Assembly (NCBI GenBank): GCA_905221605.1
Contig: CAJNDS010002848.1
Coordinates: 124,001-188,000, forward strand
DNA length: 64,000 nucleotides
Source of the DNA: Symbiodinium natans
Lineage: Eukaryota > Sar > Dinophyceae > Suessiales > Symbiodiniaceae
Direction: 5' to 3'
Shown here piece by piece: positions 34,398 to 46,733 of the stretch; position 1 is the first letter of the stretch, and every line of letters begins with the position of its first letter. The notes below the pieces were generated by a model, which worked only from the letters and a program-made list of their open reading frames with translations, was not told the origin of the DNA and ran no database searches. Both the position numbers and the translations under genes were made by a program.

Positions 34398-35551
34398 GCA
34401 TCGAACCTGTCCAACGAGATGCTGGCAAATCTCCTCATGGCCTGGTACTACTCAGGGTGCCCGCCAGGGTCCTGCGTTTCATCACACATCACGTACAGTG
34501 CACACCTTGGATCTCTTATGTGACCCTACAACATTCCCTTCAGTCTTGAGTCTTTACCTGCAGAGCATTGATGAGCATTGTGTGTAGTCTCGCCATCATG
34601 TTCCGTTTTCCCGATGTGGAGTGTGCAGTATCCAAGCCCCAGTCCCGGGAGTCCCGGGTCGGAGTGTGGGAGTGAGCTTGAGATAGCTCGAAGGTGCCTG
34701 GGATAGTAGATGCATTCGCTGCGCTCCAGGAGGAAGGTGTAAAGGAACCTTGATCATACAGCAACAGACGAGTGAGATCAAGAGCATCAGCATGAAGCTG
34801 GACGAGCTCGCAAGAAGGCTAAAGTTGAGATGATTCTTGCTCTGGTTGGGTACACCAGTAACCTGGAGAGGAGCTGCGGTGCCCGAATCACTACCTGAAC
34901 ATGGTGAAGCCCTCTCTGGCAGGTGTGGAGCACGTGCATTGGTTCGACAATGGGCCTGTAGATGAGGAATCAGGAATCTGAGGACCCATAAGTTGATGCA
35001 CCTTTGCCACTCCGAACTCCTCTTCAAGTCGGAGGAACACAGAGGTCTACTTTGAAGAGGCCTTTCCCTTGCTCCCGCGGCTCCTCGAGCAAGGCCTGCT
35101 GACGACCACGCCATGAGACAGAGGTTGAACATGAAAGTCTTTGACGCAACGCCTGTTTCGATCCACTATGCCGACGAGGAGGAGGAGGAGGGGGAGGGGG
35201 AGGAGGAAGAGGGGGGGGGAGGAGGAGATTGTGTCAAGTCAGTATGGCAGCATCCTGGTACAACCTTCAGAGCTGACAACGTAGTTGTTACAAGGACACT
35301 ACGGCCAATGGAGAGAAAGGGCTCAACTCATATGAGAACACCCTTTTGGCAAAGCACCGCTTCGGTGTGTTAAGATTTGCGTGGTCTGTCAGTTCCAAGC
35401 TGTCCAATCCTTCGGCAGAAAGTGTAGTTTTTTTTTTTGTTGTGCTTTTGGGGTTGGGGAGCTGGAAAAACTCGCCTGATCTCGCCTGCCACTCCTGTGG
35501 CCGGCCAGGTACTACACGGGCGAGTATGCGGCCAAGCAGGGCCACCGCTGA
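34398..35551 (+). CDS. SMN: SMN-like protein, C-terminal YG-box exons
   Basis: Exon 34398-34456 (acceptor CCGGAG, GC-start) and exon 35509-35551 (acceptor GGCCAG) join across a 1,052-bp GT-AG intron (34457-35508). They give NEMLANLLMAWYYSG-YYTGEYAAKQGHR-stop (TGA 35549-35551). This matches the SMN YG box (L-x-x-x-L-x-SWY-x-SGY-x-TGYY), the C-terminal oligomerisation helix of the survival motor neuron protein that organises Sm-core assembly on snRNAs. The Trp-Tyr, Ser-Gly-Tyr and Thr-Gly positions are all present; the last Tyr-Tyr-x-Gly is partly replaced (GEYAA). Upstream SMN exons (gemin2-binding motif, Tudor domain) are not recognised in this window. Confidence 0.75.
34758..35175 (+). pseudogene. 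Coding-like relic inside the SMN intron
   Basis: Within the SMN intron, 34758-34829 reads QQQTSEIKSISMKLDELARR and about 35036-35115 reads NTEVYFEEAFPLLPRLLEQG in another frame, followed by a Glu/Gly-rich stretch up to about 35225. Stops and frame changes between them argue for a decayed gene fragment rather than exons. Confidence 0.35.
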
Positions 35552-37789
35552 GTTAACCAGGGATGGCCTGTTGAAAAATTGAAAGCGGAGCGGTTAGCTT
35601 GTACTAACCCCAAACTTCCAAAAGGTCGGGAGCGTCAGGAATTAGGAGTTGGGGGGATGGAGATTCACCTTTACGATATCAGACTTCGCCGCTTGTAGCT
35701 TTAGCGTCTTGGTCAGTGCGTCAGAGAGCAGCAATACATCAGTATCTTACCTCGAAAGCTGAAGCCGCAACCCTGCCGATTTTTGTAGCACAGGAGCGGC
35801 GAGTAGTCCAGATCAATTTTGAGCCCGATTGCTGCGCAGCCCTTTCCCCCCTCCGTTCGCACAAAACCACGCAATGAATGCATTAAAGTATGCGTATATG
35901 TAACTACATGATGGAGCCGAACTATGCGCATTCTACGCAGCTGTCTATGTAGAAGTGTATATATATATATATACACTTGTCAATGTTTGTGTCTACATGA
36001 ATGAGCAGTAGCAGAGACAACCATGAACATAATCAGAACAATAGCACGGACGTTCAACATGGGCAGCAGAACGCCTGGACTTGCGGCTCCTGCCCCCGCT
36101 GATGTTATCTTGGCTGAAGGAGACATTGGTAGCCGCATTGTAGGCAGTGTCAGCTGTGAGGATGCGCGTTGAGTTGTCAAGTCCGCAATGTTCATGGCAA
36201 TGAACACAGCGAACACCTCCCTCCTTCGTGATGGAACTTTCAAATGTGCTTCATGTGTCCTGCTGGACCCTGTAGCGCTGGACCGGGGCGACTGGGTTTG
36301 GGATCCACGGTAGGGTTGCGGGACTCCATGCTCGAGAGGTGGGTGTAGCGCGGGGGCATATAGGCATAGGGTTCGGGACCTTTATCCAAGCGCCGCCATG
36401 GCATCACTTCAAGTCCAGATGGAGGCCTTACATGGTGGTTCCATCCGTTCCATCCCCCCCAGGCTGTTTGGAACTTGGGGGTGGAGAGGCCACAGTTCCG
36501 TACAGCACATCCCCTGGCGTAGCCACCCGAAGCAACCCACCTTGGCCTCAGGACTCAAACTTTAGAGGCCCCAGTACCCTGGTGCTCCTTTGCCAGTCAA
36601 TAAGAGGGCTTTCAGTAGATGTAGGACCTCTTTGGGCCTTCGCTTTCAGTACTCCAGTGGTTTAGGGTTTGGGGTTTACGGGTCTGATGCCCTGCGAGAC
36701 CTAAACCGTGCTAGCAACCCCCCCCCCCCTCCCCCCCGACAGTTGAAGTTCAGGAGGCCTACGTCTTCGTCATATGGAGGGGGCCAAGCGTAACAGCTTT
36801 CCAAGGACCGCTCCAAAACATGAAACAAAAAGCCGTAAGCCCCAAGCCGGCACGGTCACGGGGCTCAGGAGTTTCGGTTCTATGCAGGTCTATTCGGCAC
36901 CCAGTATGCAAAAGTGGCCACGTAGGAGCTCGCAGTCCCGGGAGCCAAGTGCCGCTTCAACTGAGTGAAGAACATGCTTAGGACTTAGGCAGACAAAGTG
37001 TTGGATCATGTTGTGGGATCTGGTCGGCTCAAGCTGTGTGTGGTGATCGCCCGGGTGCTCTGGACCGGCTGTGCAATCCGTCGAAGGCGAGTCCCCAGCT
37101 GTGTAATGCACGCAGTGTGATCCAATTAATGAATTATTTAGTGCCGTGGGGCTGGACGAAGTCTGCTCCCTTGTAGAGTCGAAGCTTGCACGTTCAAGCG
37201 AAGTTTGAGACGTGCCTAGTCCCAGCATGGAGTGCAAGACAGGGGCCTTCCAAAGACGCGCGGAGCACGCATGTGCCAAACCCGCATCTCTACTCTATAC
37301 AGCAGTTGATCAGTCAGGACAGTCGACAGCGCTCGCCGAAAACATGCGGCCTCAGCAGAGATGTGTGCTTGGCCATCGCAACCTGGTCCTTGCATGGAGT
37401 GCAGGACAGGAATCTTCCAAACGGAGACAGATGGTGCCATAATTGGCCCTCCCATCACGAACCTCGTTGTGTCCCATGGCTGAGCGATCAGGACGCGCGA
37501 AAGCGTTGCGCAAAAAACAGGTAGCCCATGGCCAAACAGAGACACGAAGCTTGAAGCGTAGCTCCAGCAGGGTGACGCTGTCTCGAAGTATTGGGGGCCC
37601 AGGCAGAGGTTCACCACAGCTTCATTTGACGGGACGCGGCTGTGCTACGTGGAGTCCCAAACCCCAAAGAACCCGATGTAGGATTCAGGACAGCTTTCTC
37701 AAAGGAGCATCAACCCACAAAGCCGAAAGGCAGGAAGAGAGCTGCAGAAGTTGCGAGAGAAGTGAGATTGCATGTGTTGCATGTGAGAG
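35552..37789. other. Intergenic or unassigned stretch
   Basis: No recognised gene. Holds a short ORF at 36022-36172 (MNIIRTIARTFNMGSRTPG), a (TA)n at about 35958-35975, a C-run at 36718-36737, and two imperfect copies of a segment containing GCATGGAGTGCA at about 37228 and 37393 (about 165 bp apart). Upstream exons of the DUF1244 gene may lie at its right end. Confidence 0.4.
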
Positions 37790-40554
37790 GCATATGCATT
37801 CCGACAGCTCCTGGAGCACTTGCAGTGGCGCAGCGATGCCGGGAGACCCTGCTTTCAAGCCCTGAGAGGTGCTCCCTGCAAAGGGTGCCCTGAGAGGTGC
37901 CCCCGCCCTCTGGGCTTAGAGGCTTGCGTTTTTAACTCAAAAGGTTTGGGCGTCGCCTTAAATGATCCAATCGTTTCGCTTGAAGTTGCACTTTTGCCGT
38001 TTTGGACAAAGCACCCTCTTCTGCCCGACCTCCCCCTCCTACAATTCACCCCTCCACAAACAACAGCCCCCAAAAACAACATACCGGGGGTTATCTTCCC
38101 TTTTGCGTTTTTGTGTTGTTTCCTTGGAGGCCCGCGGAGGGTTCCCATAGCAGGTGCAAAACATCGACCTCATGAACTTGGCCGGATTCTGCAGGAACTG
38201 CCTCTCCAAGTGGTGCTCCTGGTGAGTGAAGCTTCGGGTGTGGGATTTCCCCCAAAACCCCTAAAACCAACCACAAAACCAACCCCCGACGCATGCGGAG
38301 TGCAAAGATCGCGCGCGCACGTAGCTCGATGGTCCACAAGCTTTGCGGCTAGTTGAGCCTTGCCCGAAAACACGGAAAGCCTTTCTTAAACCCTGGATGC
38401 GCCGCAACTTCTGCTGGCACAGGCGGCCTCAACAGTAATGGGGGCGAAACTCTCACTTCAAAGCACAAGGTTCCACAGCGAAGCCAGTCGCCGTTTAGCC
38501 GAAGCCCTTCCTTGCAGGTACCACGCAGGGGCCAAGGCGTGGTGTTCTGAGGTTGAAAAGGTTTAGGCCATTGGGGCTCCTGAGGGTTTTGTTGTTGTCT
38601 TCAGCCCCCGCCCCAATTCGTGAATACCTTTATAAAGCCTTTAGACTCTTCCCAGCAGCTGCTTTTGAGAGCTTCTGGGCGCGGCATTGGGGATGCTGGT
38701 GCGTAGGGTTAACGTCCAGAGCTCGCCCTTCCCAGGAATATCTGAACTGTAGGGCACTGGGCTGAGAGGAGGGTTCGCTTTCAGAAGTCCAGCATGTGTG
38801 CGCAAACTGGGCCGAGGAGTTGCTGTATAGAGCTTGAAATTTCCTAACTCCTGCATGCATTCAGCCGCTATATCTGTGGGGTGTTGGCCCACGCAGTTGA
38901 TGGAAGCACTCTGTGGCAGCAAGCCACACAGGGCCGGTCACTTACTGAACCTAACCCGAACCAAGGAAACAAAAACGGATGTTGCATGTCGCTGGCTTCG
39001 CAAGGGAGGGGGGGGGGTGGGGTGGCGCCTGGGGCTTCAGGTGACGGCTTTATGGAGGGTGTGCAAGATGAGTATCCTGAAACAAAACACAGCAATGCAC
39101 GAGATAAGTTGGGCCAGGTTTATGGCGTTCCCATGGAGTACGAGGCCTGAGTGTCGAGAGCAAGCCGTGGCTTTGAGATTCTCTTCTCCTCTCCTCTCCT
39201 CCCCTCTCCCCTCCTCTCATCGTCTCTGAGATTCTCTTCTCTTCGTTCGCTCCCTCACTCGCTCTCTCCCTCTTCTCCCTCTCTTCTCCCTCTCTTCTCC
39301 CTCTCTTCTCCCTCTCTTCTCCCTCTTCTCCTTCTTCTCCCTCTCTTCTCCCTCTTCTCCCTCTTCTCCCTCTCTCCCTCTCTGCCTTTACCCCCTCGAT
39401 GGCACAAAACAGCGGCACAACTGGGCAAAGGCCAATGTGTCTCTCAAGGGCCAGTGCCTTTGTTTTATGAATATCATCTCTCTTTTTTGGGGCCGGGGGG
39501 GGGGGTGTTGAGGTTTGAGGGGTTGTCTCTCTTTATACGCGCATGAGCAAAGGAGGCGTGCAACTTCGCCACGGCCTCGGTATGGGTCGGGGGCAACTGG
39601 ATAGACCCGCAGGCCTTATCGAATCTTCCAGAAAGTCCGTGCCAGTTTTCTCTCAGATGACGGGTCATCTCAAGTTTATGAGTGATGGAGTAGTTCCTGA
39701 CCCACGGAACTGTAGCTCAGTATCTCGGCAGCAGCTGGGTTTTCAGAAGGCCTCCGCTTCACGGCCCTTAAACCCCCTAAACCCAAGGGGTGCCACAGAG
39801 GTAGGTTCTCAGCATGGTTTTGGGGTCTTCGGGAGATAGGCCGTGCAGTAGGATGATTCAGAGTTTGGCTTGACGGCCTTGCGCCATCCTCAACTCACAT
39901 GTTGGTTGTTCATTGAGGTGGTGTAAACTCATAGTAACTCATGAAGTACACGCAAAGCTACTCTGGTCCGTTTCGTCCGAGACCATGTAGGAAAGTATCC
40001 CCGCTGCTATACCAGCCAGCGATGGCCCAATGTTCTGAAACTCTGACGCCCCGAAGAGGAAATGGAATCATGGCGTTGGGGCTTGAAGGCTGCGCCCCAT
40101 TTACGCCTAGCAGGCTTTGTTTGTTGCTGGTCAAAGGGTTTGGGGGGAGGGCTTGTGGCATGTCCGCCCAAGGTCTACGGCCAGCCGTATGCAGACTGGA
40201 AGAAAGTGCACCAAAAGAAAGCCTCCCAGGACGGTGGACACTTCTTGTTTCAGAGGGCCGTGTCAGTGTCTCCGGCGGGTTTATGCCGATCCTACGTAGG
40301 GCGTTGGGACAGGTGCCCTGAGAAGGACGCACAGTGGCTGGAGGAACTGGAACTCATAGGGCATGGCCGCATGGTGCATGGGGTTCGGCGCTGGAGCTAG
40401 TGGCCCTGGCGACCATGCCAGAACTTATTTTTCCCGTCACCCTCTCCCCCAGGAGCAGCTTACGGTGTTCGAGTCCTCCAAGGCCGAAGTCGAGTTTTGT
40501 CGGATCAACGTTTTTTCTTACAGTTGTTCCTCTCCTACTGCTCAAGGGCTTTGA
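37790..40554 (+). CDS. DUF1244-family protein, intron-split
   Basis: Exons: 37790-37837 (AYAFRQLLEHLQWRSD; GC donor), 38154-38221 (VQNIDLMNLAGFCRNCLSKW; GTGAGT donor), 38518-38536 (19-bp microexon YHAGAK; GC donor), 39118 to about 39147 (VYGVPMEYEA), 40173-40229 (VYGQPYADWKKVHQKKASQ; GA donor) and 40453-40554 (EQLTVFESSKAEVE, TGA 40552). Together they follow the DUF1244 order: helix with HLQxR, the NLAGFCRNCLSKW signature with its two Cys, a short MxYEA segment, VYGxPYxxWK, and EQLxxFE. DUF1244 proteins are about 100 residues, mostly proteobacterial, of unknown function. A few residues expected between MEYEA and VYGQP are missing, so an exon may be unseen or that segment deleted. The N-terminal exon is not found. 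The bacterial family in an intron-rich nuclear gene suggests an old transfer. Confidence 0.85.
39178..39392. repeat. TCTTCTCCC-type pyrimidine minisatellite
   Basis: (CTCTCTTCTCC)-like tandem units in the intron before the VYGQPYADWK exon of the DUF1244 gene. Confidence 0.85.
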
Positions 40555-41510
40555 GGACTTGAGGGCTTTTAGAGCCTCCGGTTGAGCTTAGAGATCGCAG
40601 CTTCTAGGCTCTTGCTTTCGCTAGGTTTGGGACCCTTTGGTGTCTGTTTGTCTTCCAGCCCAGCCTTAGTATGGACGCGTTTCCATGTGTGAGAGGGCTC
40701 TGAAGTATGGGCCCTTGGGTTGTATCGGGTATCAAAGGGGTGGGGCTTCCCAATTCAGGGCCCATACTAAGAGGCCCTTGTAACTACCCTTTCATAATTT
40801 CCGAGATGTTTGATTCATTAGTTTCAGAAAGCTTCCTCGAAATCGTTCAAGCTCCTGCCCAGGGTAGTCCTACATATGAGAACTCCTCAAGGCTTCGACA
40901 ATGCTTTCCACTTCCTCCACACCCGCTTCCTGTTTCGCAGTACGATTCCAGGAGATGCATGCAAAGACAGAGCCAAAGATTCTCCTGGCTGGCCAGGTGC
41001 TCGCGCACAAACGCTGAGTGTTACAATGCACGCCCTCAAGCCCCAAATCTGATGAGGCGACACGTCATTTTTTTCCGCAGAGGTTGCCTGGGGGTCTACG
41101 TTCGAGAGAGGGGGTTCAAGTCGCACAAGCGCTTCAGATTTACCACCTGGTACCCTGGCACACCGCGAGCCCTCTCGGTGGCAATCGCGTAGCTATAAGC
41201 GATTCTTCACCTGGAATCACCCCAAAGCTCCCACAAGCTGCATTGACCGCCTTGACCGCGTAGCTATATCTCGCCGCAGCTTGGATCCAGGCGCCTTTCT
41301 AAGAAAGGCGCCATGCAATATGCCGCAGATGCACATGATTCCTTCTCTCATCAACTCTGTCGATGCATGCTGCCGCAGGCCTAGCTGGCCACTAGGATTG
41401 GTGATTTGATGCCCTCTCATAAAAGAACCCTGGAACAGAAGAGGCCTCTCCCTCCTACACCCTCCTTCCCTCGCGAAATCCTTGCAGACATGAACGGATG
41501 CAACGCTCCA
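40555..41510. other. Unassigned stretch downstream of the DUF1244 gene
   Basis: Several frames are partly open (40707-41192 on +), with no recognised motif. Confidence 0.35.
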
Positions 41511-44410
41511 CACTACAGTGCGAAAGAGACAGTACACAGAACAGATAGAACAGTTATCGCTGGAGCTGCTCCGGTATCGGCGCCGCCCTGATGACCCTGG
41601 TGGGCCAGGACCTGTGGCATTGGTATGGCAATACTCTTGTTTGTGAGAGGAAATCCTATTTGCTTCGCCCAACAGAGACTTGCTCATAGAATTGGGTTTG
41701 GGGCAGCGGGCTTAGAGGTTCAGATTTGCCCCAATGCCGAAAGCCTGAACTTCGGCTGTGCCTGTGCCCGGCAGGAGCACGGCGCACTGGCCCCACAGCC
41801 AGGGAAGCTGATAATGCGTCGGGGTGCCGCATGGCAGGCAAGCGGCTTTCACAACACTTCACAACTCTCAAGTCCTCAAGAAAAGGAGCTATCGAAGAGA
41901 ACACGTGCCGAAACCGCAGGCAAGCTCTGGCGCAAAGCTTCGATTGTCGAAGCCGGTGCCGGTGCCGCGAACGCGCGGGGCCCCAGGAAAAGAACGGCTT
42001 GGCTTTACAGAGGATCGGGTGTGGTGTGTGGTATTTGGCCACCCCGACCTGCAACCAAAAGTTGCATCCTCGAGCTTAAAATAACATTTGGCACGTCGCT
42101 TTGCTTGCCTCGAGGACGGGGGAGGAGGCCCAGCGATCGATTTGTGTGGCCCAGGCTCGGACCCCGACAGTGTTTACCCCTCCGCCGGCCTCCCCCCGGA
42201 ACAAAAAGGAGACATGCTTTCGAATCTTCGCGGAAGAATCAGTTTGCTCAAGGGGGGTCGACGCCAACCGGTCTTGGGCCCACTCTTCGCGAAGTGTGTT
42301 TTGGGCTGGCCGCTTGCCCGATCGGGTTGGGCCGGGCCGAGCCGGCTTTTCCAACCTCCGCATTCGGCATTCCCATGTATTCCCATGTCTCTTGTTGGGG
42401 GGTGGCTCGGGGCAAGAGACTTTGACGTCCAGCATGGCAGAGAGCCTTAGAGGGTTTAAGGACATTGCTTGGTGGGATCTTCCAGCGTTTGGGGAAGGCT
42501 ACAGTGGCTACGGGTCAACCCGACCTTGGGAGTAGCGCCCCTCATAAGACCCGAGAAGCTGGGCACGTATCCAGGGTTTCGGGTTTTGGGATAGTTCAGG
42601 TTTCAGGGGGGGTCTATTTTAGGGTCCCTTATTGTCGTAAACCCCCGAATGTAACTACCGGATAGTAACCCTTTACCTCGAACGCTAGCCCCTTCAAACC
42701 TTCAAACCGCCAGCGGACACACTGAGATATTGCAAGGCCCTCGGACCACCCTGCCCAAGCCCCCGAAGAGGACCTTTTGTGAGTGTGAGGGGCCTTGCGG
42801 CATTTCTGGACTTCGACTTGGGGCAGCCACAGCACCGTAGCGGCTTTGGCGCCTTGATGTGGTTGAGGAGGGGTTTGGGAAGTCATGGGCCCCGGGCGGT
42901 ATTTTTCTAGGGGACGTTCTGGAGCCCAGCAGAGCCGAGGTTCTCTAAGCATCCTGGGCCCTAAAGGGCTCTAGAATATCCCGAAGCCCTCTGTGCAGAG
43001 GAGGATCTCGGGCCACTCGCGCCCAAGGAGGCACCGACGTAGAAAAGCCTTCAAGTTGCCGGCTTGGGGTTTTCTGAGTTTTCTGACGTGGGGGCACCGG
43101 TTTGGGGGGTCTAGGGAAGATGTTCAAGCGGATGTGAAGTTCTTGTTGAGGTGGGAAGGATGGGGCTGGAACTGCCACAAGTCCACGTTGGAGTTCCTGC
43201 TTGAGCAGCCCAAAGTGCGGGGTAGGAGAGGAGAGCATTCGTACCGTAAGAACCCAACCCCCCAAACCCAAACACTCCCAGGAGCTGGGTTTCCGAAGGC
43301 TCAAGCTGACTCACTCCCATTCTTTATGCCCACTGAGGCCACCTTGAAACGTCACCCTGTTTCACGCCGCACCACATGCCACATGACTTGAAGCAAATGA
43401 TCCCCTTGGAGGCTCCCCGGCCCGGCAAGCCCTCGCGGTCGCAGGGCTCCTGGGAGCCGAGCTTCCAGGCCTCTTTCCTTTTAGGCATCCCCTTTTGCAC
43501 GTCCTCCTGGTTCCTTGTGCAGACATCAGAGAGCCCTGGTACAAAGAAAGAGTTCCCTTTGTCGGATGCCCCGAACAAGAAGGAGTGGGAGAGAGAAATG
43601 GGAGAAGCGCACGTTGTGAGTTCCCATGAGTTTTTACACTTCGGAGAGGCGGCGAAGGCATCCACAGGCTACCGGGCCCAGCGGCCTCCTGCAGGAGAGC
43701 GTTTTTCGTTTTAAGAAGGGTGGGCTTGATTTTAAACTTTGCTATTTTCTAAGCCCCAAAAGCTCACCTCAGTCCAGCTACTTCTGCCAGCTGCAGCCTC
43801 AAACCTCACTGGGCCCATGGCCGAAAATATCGCAGGAGCAGCGCCCTCACACCGGCCCGGCACCTTGGAGATCAGGCCCCCGCGTAAGGGAAGGTGAGGG
43901 AAAGCTTGGGCCTTCACGAACAACAAATCACCAAACGTGTGTGGTCCGACCCGCAGGAGAGCCGCAGGAGAGCCCAGAGAGCCCAGAGAGCCCAGCCTGT
44001 TTAACCCGGAGGTGGTGGACCTGACCCGTCTGGTCTGCCACAAGCCTGCCACAAGACCTCTAGCTTTGGTTCCGTTACGATCCCGCAAGGCGGTGGCAGT
44101 GGCCCACCGGGAATTCCAGCACTCCGGTGCGAGGCCGGGCCCGAGGTCAGAAGTTGTTTTGTTCTGTTCTGTTTTTGTTCGAGATCGGCTCTTAACTTCA
44201 GTTGAGGCGATTTGGTGTTTGGGCTTCTTCCGTGTGCTTCCTTTGGTTGTGTCTAGTGTGTTGTCTTGCTGCTTGTTTTTGCAGGAGTGAGGACGGTGGA
44301 GTGTGGAAGGTTGGGGTTTTGAAATCTGAACTCTTCTGCAGTGGAGGTGCTTGCCCCTGAGCCTGAACCGTCACCGCTACCATGACATCTTTGTGTGCTG
44401 CTGCCCCTGA
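41511..44410 (+). CDS. Cluster of candidate exons, unrecognised gene
   Basis: Likely exons by composition and splice context: about 41527-41590 (RKRQYTEQIEQLSLELLRY, GT donor), possibly joined to 41775 (ARRTGPTAREADNASG); about 42110-42300 (three frames open, one reading AGLPPEQKGDMLSNLRGRIS); about 43110-43225 (REDVQADVKFLLRWEGWGW, STLEFLLEQPKV); 43524-43614 (acceptor GTGCAG, donor GTTGTG, two possible frames); about 43965-44150 (SLFNPEVVDLTRLVCHKP); and 44342-44410 (acceptor CTGCAG), reading RCLPLSLNRHRYHDIFVCCC and a TGA. I cannot name the family or prove one gene. Confidence 0.4.
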
Positions 44411-44539
44411 AGCCCTCCCAGCAGCACCTTGACAGATCCAGCAAACCGTCGCAAAATAGTTTCCAATAGATCATCGACCCTCAGGCCTTACGTGCATTTA
44501 GGCTCGAGATTGCATGCGCAAAGTACAACATGACGGCCT

Positions 44540-44832
44540 TAAAGAGCTACAAAAGAGGTCCGGGTCCGCCGTTGCCGGGCACCTTGGCGTATGCCTCGGA
44601 CAGTGGCCCTGAGGCTCCCGAGGAGGAGGGGTTCCGGATTTCCTCGCCTGGGCTCAGTTTTGGGTTTGGGCTTGAGCAGGGTCATGGGTACAGTGGTACA
44701 ATTGACGACAACTGATGCGAACTTCTGCCATGACTTGTTTGGGGCACCCATGGACTTTCAATGACATCCCCTGCCGCCAGGAGCCTCTGCCGTGGGCCGC
44801 GCCGGAAGATGATGCGCCGTCGGACCGACATA
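44540..44832 (+). other. Candidate acidic/Pro-rich exons
   Basis: About 44542-44655 reads PGPPLPGTLAYASDSGPEAP then EEEGF; about 44780-44830 (acceptor CGCCAG) reads EPLPWAAPEDDAPSD. Both are protein-like and unassigned. Confidence 0.3.
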
Positions 44833-44879
44833 TATATATATATATACACATGTATATGTTTGTTTTTTTTTTGACCGCT

Positions 44880-45288
<409 letters not shown>

Positions 45289-45299
45289 GACCAGGGTGC

Positions 45300-46630
45300 G
45301 CTCGGCCTATAACCACAGGAGTACTCCGGCCAGAAGGCTCCCCCCCCCCCAAGCGAGTACTCAAGCTGGCGAGGGTTGGATGGATCACTTGGCAAGACAG
45401 CCCACTTCTCAGACTCAAAGCTCTTCCCACCATGATCCCTCATGGAGGAGGTACTAAGCAAGGGATGCAAACTTGAAGAAGGGGCATAGCTAGAGCTACA
45501 ATTAAATTAGAAGACCCTACAGGGTCGTCCGACACGCACGCACTCACGCACGCACCGCCAGCAAGCAAGGGGCAAACGGCACAGCTCGCCGAAGCCCCAT
45601 CGGCTGGACACGTCACAAACAATATCCCCTTGGTGCGATGGGGCAGTGCCTAAAGCTGAAGGCACCACCCCGGGAGGGGGAGCATTTGTGCACATCGGCG
45701 TGTTCAGACCCGAGCTGAGGCGTTTTTGGCTTTTATAGACGGCACGCCGAAACCCGGCGTGAGAAGCTCGGCCGCCCAAAGCCGAGTGCATGAGAAGAAA
45801 CCTAAACCCTGTCATGAGCCATGTCGGACGGCGCCGGATGGAGGGTTTGATTGAGGGTTGCCCGAAGCCCCACGCCCGAAGGATGCGGAGGCTCCGCCGG
45901 AGGCCCGATCCCCAGAGAACCCCAAGGGAGAGTGTCAGGGGGCTGTTCAGGGCTTGCTGCTTGGGGGGCTATTCTTCATTCATGTATTTGCATAAATACA
46001 TAAACAAGTAAGAATGTGTGTATATATATAGTATGTATAATGTATATACATAGTATATCTGTAGGCTGTGCGTGGCCTTTTGAAGCTATTGGCGCTTTCT
46101 GATACGGCTAACGGCATCCAGGTTCTGCAAGAAGGAGCCACTGTTTTAGCAACCATGCCGCAGAGACCCCCCTTTTAACAAGCATACAAGTCGAACAACA
46201 AATGCGGGACTCTTCTTAAAATCCCTAAGCTTAGGGGAGGTTGAGGGATTTGTGACGGTCGGAGCTTGATTCGGAGGCCCCTGCGAAGGAAGTACCCTCC
46301 GGTGCGGAGGCCTCCGATGATGCCCCGGCCTTGGGCAGTGGGGTTTGACAGGCTTGACAGGGGGGCGCGGCAACCCAGCAAACAAGATGGAAGCTTTGGT
46401 TCACAGGTTCATGACTCCATGACGGTTGTTCTTTCTATACATCGACTCGTCCCTTCATGGCCAGTTGGCAAAGACTGTCGCGTTTTCATGGGCTCATAGG
46501 GGGCAATGGAGAACTATACCCTCAGTGAATTGGCCACGAATGAAAGGGTCCAGGTCAAGAACTGATCTCACATAGACGTCAGGCCTCCAACATTGACATG
46601 GCCAGTATGGCAGCCCTTCGCCCCACCCCA
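45300..46630. other. Unassigned stretch
   Basis: No recognised exon. TA-rich simple sequence at about 46018-46060. Confidence 0.35.
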
Positions 46631-46631
46631 G

Positions 46632-46709
46632 GCCTCCGAGAACGACGCGCCGCCGGAAAGCAGCAGCGAGGAGGGAGACTCCGGCACCGTGGAGGAGGCA
46701 CGCCCCTAG
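46632..46709 (+). CDS. Candidate terminal exon, acidic Ser/Glu-rich C-terminus
   Basis: Acceptor ACCCCAG, then ASENDAPPESSSEEGDSG and TVEEARP with TAG at 46707-46709. The acidic serine-rich tail resembles a casein-kinase-2-type target region, inferred from composition only. Confidence 0.45.
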   Translation, partial: ASENDAPPESSSEEGDSGTVEEARP

Positions 46710-46733
46710 ACAGTTCAAGACCGCTATCAGCAT

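Noticed and set aside
34596-35132. 178-codon minus-strand frame in the SMN intron
   Set aside because: The complementary + strand holds more protein-like fragments; no motif on minus.
44780-44830. EPLPWA string resembling the MoeA/gephyrin E-domain C-terminus
   Set aside because: No other MoeA motif (SVKDGYA, STGNQMSSRL, GLPGNP) is found nearby, so treated as coincidence.
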